A DNA stretch of 5,425 nucleotides, from assembly GCA_016763215.1 (NCBI GenBank), contig JAESUF010000017.1, positions 1 through 5,425 of the forward strand. The letters run 5' to 3'. Position numbers and translations under genes: made by a program. Origin of the DNA: Flavobacteriaceae bacterium. GTDB lineage: Bacteria > Bacteroidota > Bacteroidia > Flavobacteriales > Flavobacteriaceae. The notes beneath the pieces are model-generated. The model did no database searches and was not told where the DNA came from. It was given only the letters and a program-made list of their open reading frames with translations. Shown piece after piece: positions 1 to 5,425 of this stretch; positions within the stretch are counted from its first letter, which is position 1, and each line of letters opens with the position of its first letter.

Positions 1-352
1 CTAAATAGTTATTTACATGAGCTCCACTTCCAGTAAAAACAATAGTTTCATCAAATTCATTGGTGTTTAAAGTTAAATGAATGTCTTCACCATTTTTAAG
101 GTAAAGAGACGTACCTTCTGTTCCATCATATATAGAAAAACCACCTGTTGCTACTTTTAAAGTATCACTAAAAGTACCATCTTCTGATACAGTAATTCGT
201 TTATGAAAATTTCTATCTGTTTTTGATCTAATGACTAATGAATCAGAATTTTGATTTGTTATTTTTCCTGAAAACGAAACATAGTCTTTAGTTTCTTGTT
301 TACATGCGACTACTGTTAAGGCAGCGATCGCTAAATACATTATTTTTTTCAT
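1..352 (-). CDS. Lipoprotein, N-terminal part, probably TlpA-family thiol-disulfide reductase (partial)
   Basis: This reading frame is open from an ATG at 352-350 to the left window edge, giving 117 residues with no stop, so the C-terminus is missing. It begins MKKIMYLAIAALTVVAC, a short basic start, a hydrophobic core and a lipobox (V14-V15-A16-C17). This predicts a signal peptidase II lipoprotein anchored at Cys17. The next residues (KQETKD) are not a clear surface-export signal, so a periplasm-facing location is plausible. The rest is beta-rich, with the pattern SGKITN, then EDGTFSDTLKV, then SLYLKNGEDIHLTL. From memory, this resembles the N-terminal domain (DUF4369-like) of flavobacterial TlpA/thioredoxin-fold disulfide reductases. 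The CxxC thioredoxin domain would lie outside the window, so the enzyme assignment is inference; the lipoprotein call is firmer. The first ATG was chosen over the in-frame Met5 because it supplies the lysines of the signal peptide and lies about 30 bases after a -7 box. Confidence 0.72.
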   Translation of the reverse strand, partial: MKKIMYLAIAALTVVACKQETKDYVSFSGKITNQNSDSLVIRSKTDRNFHKRITVSEDGTFSDTLKVATGGFSIYDGTEGTSLYLKNGEDIHLTLNTNEFDETIVFTGSGAHVNNYL

Positions 353-382
353 TGTTATTATTTTTTCTAATGTTATGGATTC

Positions 383-390
383 CAAAGATA
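383..390 (-). promoter_or_regulatory. Bacteroidota-type -7 box for the lipoprotein gene
   Basis: On the minus strand the bases read TATCTTTG, an exact match to the TAnnTTTG -7 consensus of the Bacteroidota primary sigma factor. It lies about 30 bases upstream of the lipoprotein ATG, which would give a leader of roughly 25 bases. The expected -33 TTTG/TTG element is not well matched at normal spacing. The nearest TTG sits only about 12 bases upstream, inside the inverted repeat. The promoter may therefore be weak or helped by an activator. Assigned by motif and position only. Confidence 0.5.
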
Positions 391-398
391 CCTGAAAA

Positions 399-426
399 TA
401 TTCAATAGATCAGATTTTATTGAATA
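399..426. repeat. Perfect 9-bp inverted repeat, possible operator or weak terminator
   Basis: TATTCAATA at 399-407 and TATTGAATA at 418-426 are perfect reverse complements separated by 10 bases, with half-site centres 19 bp apart. On the minus strand the repeat ends 8 bases before the -7 box, so it covers the place where a -33 element or operator would lie. It is also followed there by TTTT, so it could act as an end signal for the amidohydrolase transcript. However, the stem has only one G-C pair and would be unstable as RNA. An operator role fits its position better, but chance in AT-rich DNA cannot be excluded. Confidence 0.5.
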
Positions 427-489
427 GCCCTTTGGTAAACCTTTTGATTTAGGATTAAACCATGTTTTCCTTTTTGCTTTGTATGTTCT

Positions 490-3400
490 TTACTCATGAC
501 AACTACAGGTAGGTTTTGTAAAACTCATATTGTCTACATTGAATGGTACTCCTTGATTGTAGTTTCCGCTTTCCCAGTAGAACTTTGTTCTTTTTGTATC
601 GTAATTTCCAATTTCATTCATGGTTGAAGTATCGTACAAACGACCATTAATCATTGTGTAGATAATTGAACTTGAATTTCGAATATTTTCTAACGGGTTT
701 TTATCTAATACAATTAAATCAGCTAATTTTCCTTTCGTTAGAGAACCTAATTCGTCACCTACACCAATGTATTCAGCACCATTTATAGTTGCAGCTTTTA
801 ATGCTTCTAAGTTAGACATGCCTCCTTGTTGTAACATCCATAACTCCCAGTGTGCTCCTAAACCTTGTAACTGGCCATGAGCTCCTAAATTGACTTTCAC
901 TCCTAGTTTTGATAAATCATTTACGGTTCTAGAAGTCAGTATGTGTCCGTTGTCATATTCTTTTTCTGGAATCATTATTCGATGACGAGATCTTGCATCA
1001 ACAACATATCTTGGCGTGTATTTTAAAAGTGTTTTGTTATCCCAAACATTGCTGTTTTGATAGAAGAACATTTCACCATTCATTCCACCATAATTTACAA
1101 TCAATGTAGGTGTGTATCCTGTCTGACTATTTTTCCAAAGGGATAGTACATCTTCGTATACTGGATTTACAGGTATGTTGTGCTCAATACCGGTATGTCC
1201 GTCAAAAATCATACTCATATTTCCATAGAAATTAGAGCCTCCTTCTGGAACTACATTAACACCGAGTTCTCTAGCCGCTTGCATAATTTGTTGGCGTTGT
1301 TCTCTTCTAGGTTGATTATAACTCTTTACGGATTTAGCACCAAAAGCCATCGTACGTTCAATGGCAAATCGTGCATCCTTTAAATTATTTACAACGGCTT
1401 TAAAATCACCTTCAGCTCCGTATAAGATAAATCCTGTAGAAAACAATCTAGGTCCAACTGTAGCTCCTTTTCGTTGTAATTCTTCCAAGGTAAAAGCAGC
1501 TTGTGTATGTACAGAAGGATCGTGAGAAGTAGTGACTCCAAAGGCTAAATTCGCATAGAATTGCCAGTGTTTCTGTGTGCTTAATCCATTTCTAAAAGCT
1601 CCAACGTGGGCATGTACATCTACAATTCCAGGCATAATTGTTTTCCCCTTCATGTCATAGACCTTAGCATCAGCAGGAACAGTAACAGAACTTGATGCCC
1701 CAATTTTTTCAATTTTGTTTTTATAGACGATAATTGTTCCGTTTTCAATGACTTTATCATTGTCCATCGTAATCAAACGAGCATTCGTGAATACTATTCT
1801 TCCTTCAGGAACATCAGAAGCAACTTCTAAATTAATTTTGATCCCTACTGCGTCAGCAGATGCTAAGTTCGTTTTAGCAAACGGATCTGCTGTGTTGTTG
1901 ACCACATTTTTTGTAAAATATTCACCTCCTAGTGTCCAGTGGATTTGCTTGTTAGAAGCAGCCCAATGTAAATTGATTCCCGCTTTTTTTGACAAGCTTT
2001 CAACTTTAAACGATTTGGTATTTGCATCAATATTAATTTCCTTTCCGTTGTGTATAAAAGGAGCGATGTATACTTTGTGCAAGTGGATTAAAGCCACCCA
2101 TTTATTATCTGGACTCGGTACAATTCGATTGGCTAATTTCGATTTGAAGTGACTCTTTTCTTTGTTTCCAGTTAAGTCTACACTTTTTAAACGCTTTGTT
2201 AAACCTCCAAAGAAAGAGCCTCCCGTTTGAAAGAAGATACGTTTATCATCAGCAGAGAATAATGGAAACTCACCACTTTCAGAAATTCTTTTAGGGTAAG
2301 ACCCTGTATAACTCATCACGTAAATACCAGTCTTCTTTGTGTAGTCATATCCTTGATCTCCGTTTCCAGATTCTTTTCTATACGCAATTTTACTTCCAGA
2401 GTTATCATAGACAGGTGTTCTATATATTCCTCGTTGTTTCGTTAATTTTTCCAAACCAGAACCATCTACATTCACTTTGTAAATAGCGCCTAGGTTTTCA
2501 TCGTTCCAAGTAACAAATAAAATAGTTTTCCCATCTGAAGAGAAGCTAGGGTCAGCTTCAAAATCATCTAAATTGGTGACTCTTATTGGGGTGCCGTTTG
2601 GCAATGCTTTTTTATAGATATGACCTAAGGAAGTAAAGATTACTGTCTTTCCATCTGGAGATGTTCTTGCATCCTTGATCATTTTAGACGTAAACTTCTC
2701 AGTAAAAACGGTTCGTTTTACTTGATGTGTCTTTGCTAGTTTTATGTTTGTATCGACTTGAAAAGGAATGTTGGTTGCCATTTTCGAATCAATGTTAATC
2801 TTATTAATTTTTCCAGCACTCCAAATAATAATGTCCTTGTTGTTTGGCATCCAGCTAAAATGTGGATACACACCAAAAATAGCCCATGCTTCTTGCTGGT
2901 CTTTGTCTAACTCGTGGTAAATAGGTTTTTCAATACCTGTTTCTAAATCATGGGTATACAGTACTGTTTTCTCACGGACTCTTTTTACAAAGGCTAATAA
3001 TTTTCCATCTCTAGAAACTACGGGTCTTGCAGCTCCACCTGGTCCGCCAGTAATCTGTTTTGTCTTCCCTGTTTTAAAATCGTATTGCTTTATGACATAA
3101 ATCTGCTTGTTTGGATCTTTGTTGTATTGAAAGAATCCACCAGGATACATATCCTCAGCATAATATAAATAGCGGCCATCAGGAGAAATAGAAGGATCGT
3201 TCACATCTTGCTGATCATTTTTTCGTTTTGTTAATTGCAATCCAGTTGCGCTCCCTAAAAATGAATACTGCCACATTTCACCAGCACCTACAGAACGTGT
3301 AGAGGTAAAGTGTTTTCTAGCAATTAAGGATTTTCCGTCTGGGGTCCATACAGCATTGTTTAGTAAACGATATTTTTCTTTGGTAATAGATTTTGCATTT

Positions 3401-3777
3401 TTACCATCGGCTGTCATCACCCAAATATTGTTACCTCCTTCTAAATCACTTGTAAAGGAGATGTATTTTCCATCTGGACTAAATCTTGGTTGAACTTCAT
3501 AAGCCAACCCAGATCGTAATAAGGTAGCTTTTCCACCTTCTATAGGCATCGAATAGATGTCACCGATCATGTCAAAAACGATGGTTTTTCCATCTGGACT
3601 CACATCTAAGTTCATCCAAGTACCTTCATCCGTTTTTAAATTAAAGGTTTTGTATTTCCAATCCTTATGTGGATTGTTAACATCCCATTTGACTTTTTTC
3701 TTTTCTCCTTTTTTCTGGGAAAAAGTAGGGAGAGAGAAAGATAAAATAAGTGTTGCTATTAGAAGTTTACGTATCAT
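490..3777 (-). CDS. Secreted TolB-like beta-propeller / amidohydrolase fusion protein
   Basis: A complete 1095-residue protein, predicted to act in the periplasm or outside the cell. Residues 1-20 form a Sec signal peptide (basic MIRK, hydrophobic core, likely cleavage after TFS-20). Residues about 45-620 carry repeated PD40/TolB-type blades, seen as SPDG-like turns at about 60, 100, 145, 198, 255, 373, 413 and 555. Residues about 655-1055 form an amidohydrolase-superfamily domain: the composite beta-sandwich strand (ARLITMDND), the DVHAHVG metal motif (H722, H724), a lysine likely to be carboxylated (K818 in VKSY), H866 in GIEH, and the closing GSLTKGKLADLIVLD. The positions that usually hold a beta5 His and a beta8 Asp appear to be E845 and H967. 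A 40-residue tail ends in TCSCHE. The architecture matches proteins annotated only as amidohydrolase family protein; the substrate is unknown, with a peptide or cyclic amide possible. The start is the first ATG, directly giving the signal peptide. It follows the beta-galactosidase gene by 42 bases and is probably in its operon. Confidence 0.9.
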   Translation of the reverse strand: MIRKLLIATLILSFSLPTFSQKKGEKKKVKWDVNNPHKDWKYKTFNLKTDEGTWMNLDVSPDGKTIVFDMIGDIYSMPIEGGKATLLRSGLAYEVQPRFSPDGKYISFTSDLEGGNNIWVMTADGKNAKSITKEKYRLLNNAVWTPDGKSLIARKHFTSTRSVGAGEMWQYSFLGSATGLQLTKRKNDQQDVNDPSISPDGRYLYYAEDMYPGGFFQYNKDPNKQIYVIKQYDFKTGKTKQITGGPGGAARPVVSRDGKLLAFVKRVREKTVLYTHDLETGIEKPIYHELDKDQQEAWAIFGVYPHFSWMPNNKDIIIWSAGKINKINIDSKMATNIPFQVDTNIKLAKTHQVKRTVFTEKFTSKMIKDARTSPDGKTVIFTSLGHIYKKALPNGTPIRVTNLDDFEADPSFSSDGKTILFVTWNDENLGAIYKVNVDGSGLEKLTKQRGIYRTPVYDNSGSKIAYRKESGNGDQGYDYTKKTGIYVMSYTGSYPKRISESGEFPLFSADDKRIFFQTGGSFFGGLTKRLKSVDLTGNKEKSHFKSKLANRIVPSPDNKWVALIHLHKVYIAPFIHNGKEINIDANTKSFKVESLSKKAGINLHWAASNKQIHWTLGGEYFTKNVVNNTADPFAKTNLASADAVGIKINLEVASDVPEGRIVFTNARLITMDNDKVIENGTIIVYKNKIEKIGASSSVTVPADAKVYDMKGKTIMPGIVDVHAHVGAFRNGLSTQKHWQFYANLAFGVTTSHDPSVHTQAAFTLEELQRKGATVGPRLFSTGFILYGAEGDFKAVVNNLKDARFAIERTMAFGAKSVKSYNQPRREQRQQIMQAARELGVNVVPEGGSNFYGNMSMIFDGHTGIEHNIPVNPVYEDVLSLWKNSQTGYTPTLIVNYGGMNGEMFFYQNSNVWDNKTLLKYTPRYVVDARSRHRIMIPEKEYDNGHILTSRTVNDLSKLGVKVNLGAHGQLQGLGAHWELWMLQQGGMSNLEALKAATINGAEYIGVGDELGSLTKGKLADLIVLDKNPLENIRNSSSIIYTMINGRLYDTSTMNEIGNYDTKRTKFYWESGNYNQGVPFNVDNMSFTKPTCSCHE

Positions 3778-3819
3778 ATATTATTGTATTGAAAGTCTAT
3801 AAAAATAGGTTTTTGAATT
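3778..3819. other. Short gap between beta-galactosidase and amidohydrolase genes
   Basis: This is a 42-base AT-rich spacer. On the minus strand there is no exact TAnnTTTG box and no Shine-Dalgarno-like purine run before the amidohydrolase ATG, as is common in Flavobacteriia. A tiny palindrome (CTAT-AAAA-ATAG, 3797-3808) is too short and weak to call a terminator. The spacing and shared strand favour co-transcription of the two genes. Confidence 0.5.

Positions 3820-5425
<1,606 letters not shown>

Larger units (their letters stand above)
353..489. other. Intergenic region between amidohydrolase and lipoprotein genes
   Basis: These 137 AT-rich bases separate the amidohydrolase stop codon from the lipoprotein start. 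They hold a perfect 9-bp inverted repeat (399-407 and 418-426) and a -7 promoter box (383-390), both consistent with transcription of the lipoprotein gene. No GC-rich hairpin followed by a T-run was found after the amidohydrolase stop, so some readthrough into the lipoprotein gene is possible. No open reading frame of convincing length or composition was seen on either strand. Confidence 0.7.

Noticed and set aside
324..331. GCGATCGC palindrome resembling the cyanobacterial HIP1 repeat
   Set aside because: I noticed only this copy, inside the lipoprotein signal peptide coding Ala-Ile-Ala; nothing else suggests a cyanobacterium.
446..461. Small hairpin after the amidohydrolase stop as an intrinsic terminator
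   Set aside because: The six-pair AT-rich stem includes a G-U pair and is followed in the transcript by AAAA, not by a U-run.
1180..1383. 67-codon plus-strand open frame
   Set aside because: It is antisense to the conserved amidohydrolase active-site region, whose motifs on the minus strand explain the sequence.
1748..2152. 134-codon open frame on the plus strand
   Set aside because: It is wholly antisense to the amidohydrolase fusion, has no recognisable domain, and its composition looks like a reverse-frame shadow of that gene.
2529..3600. Repeated TTTTCCATCTGGA-like stretches (for example near 2529, 2647, 3465 and 3584)
   Set aside because: These are the codons for the recurring SPDGK turns of the beta-propeller blades, so protein repeat structure explains them, not a DNA repeat element.

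Overview
The window looks like ordinary chromosomal DNA from a marine- or soil-type Flavobacteriia/Bacteroidota organism. The evidence is the low GC content, a TAnnTTTG-type -7 promoter box, the lack of strong Shine-Dalgarno sequences before starts, and protein families typical of the group. The species cannot be named from the sequence. All three genes lie on the minus strand, so the order of transcription runs from high to low coordinates. No RNA gene, mobile element, CRISPR array or phage signature was seen.

Layout in transcription order. (1) 5425-3820: the C-terminal half of a LacZ-type glycoside hydrolase family 2 beta-galactosidase. It runs off the right edge, so its start and acid/base half lie outside the window. 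(2) 3819-3778: a 42-base gap with no convincing promoter or terminator. (3) 3777-490: a complete, secreted 1095-residue protein fusing an N-terminal TolB/PD40-type beta-propeller to a C-terminal amidohydrolase. (4) 489-353: a 137-base intergenic region with a perfect 9-bp inverted repeat and a good Bacteroidota -7 box. (5) 352-1: the N-terminal 117 residues of a lipoprotein that resembles the front end of flavobacterial TlpA-family thiol-disulfide reductases. It runs off the left edge.

The two large genes are probably co-transcribed. The lipoprotein gene probably has its own promoter. The genes share an envelope or glycan/peptide-scavenging theme, but nothing visible (no SusC/SusD, sulfatase or regulator) ties them into one defined pathway.

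I see no clearly new system. The points most worth checking are the amidohydrolase metal site, where two canonical ligand positions appear changed (His to Glu and Asp to His), and the inverted repeat over the lipoprotein promoter.
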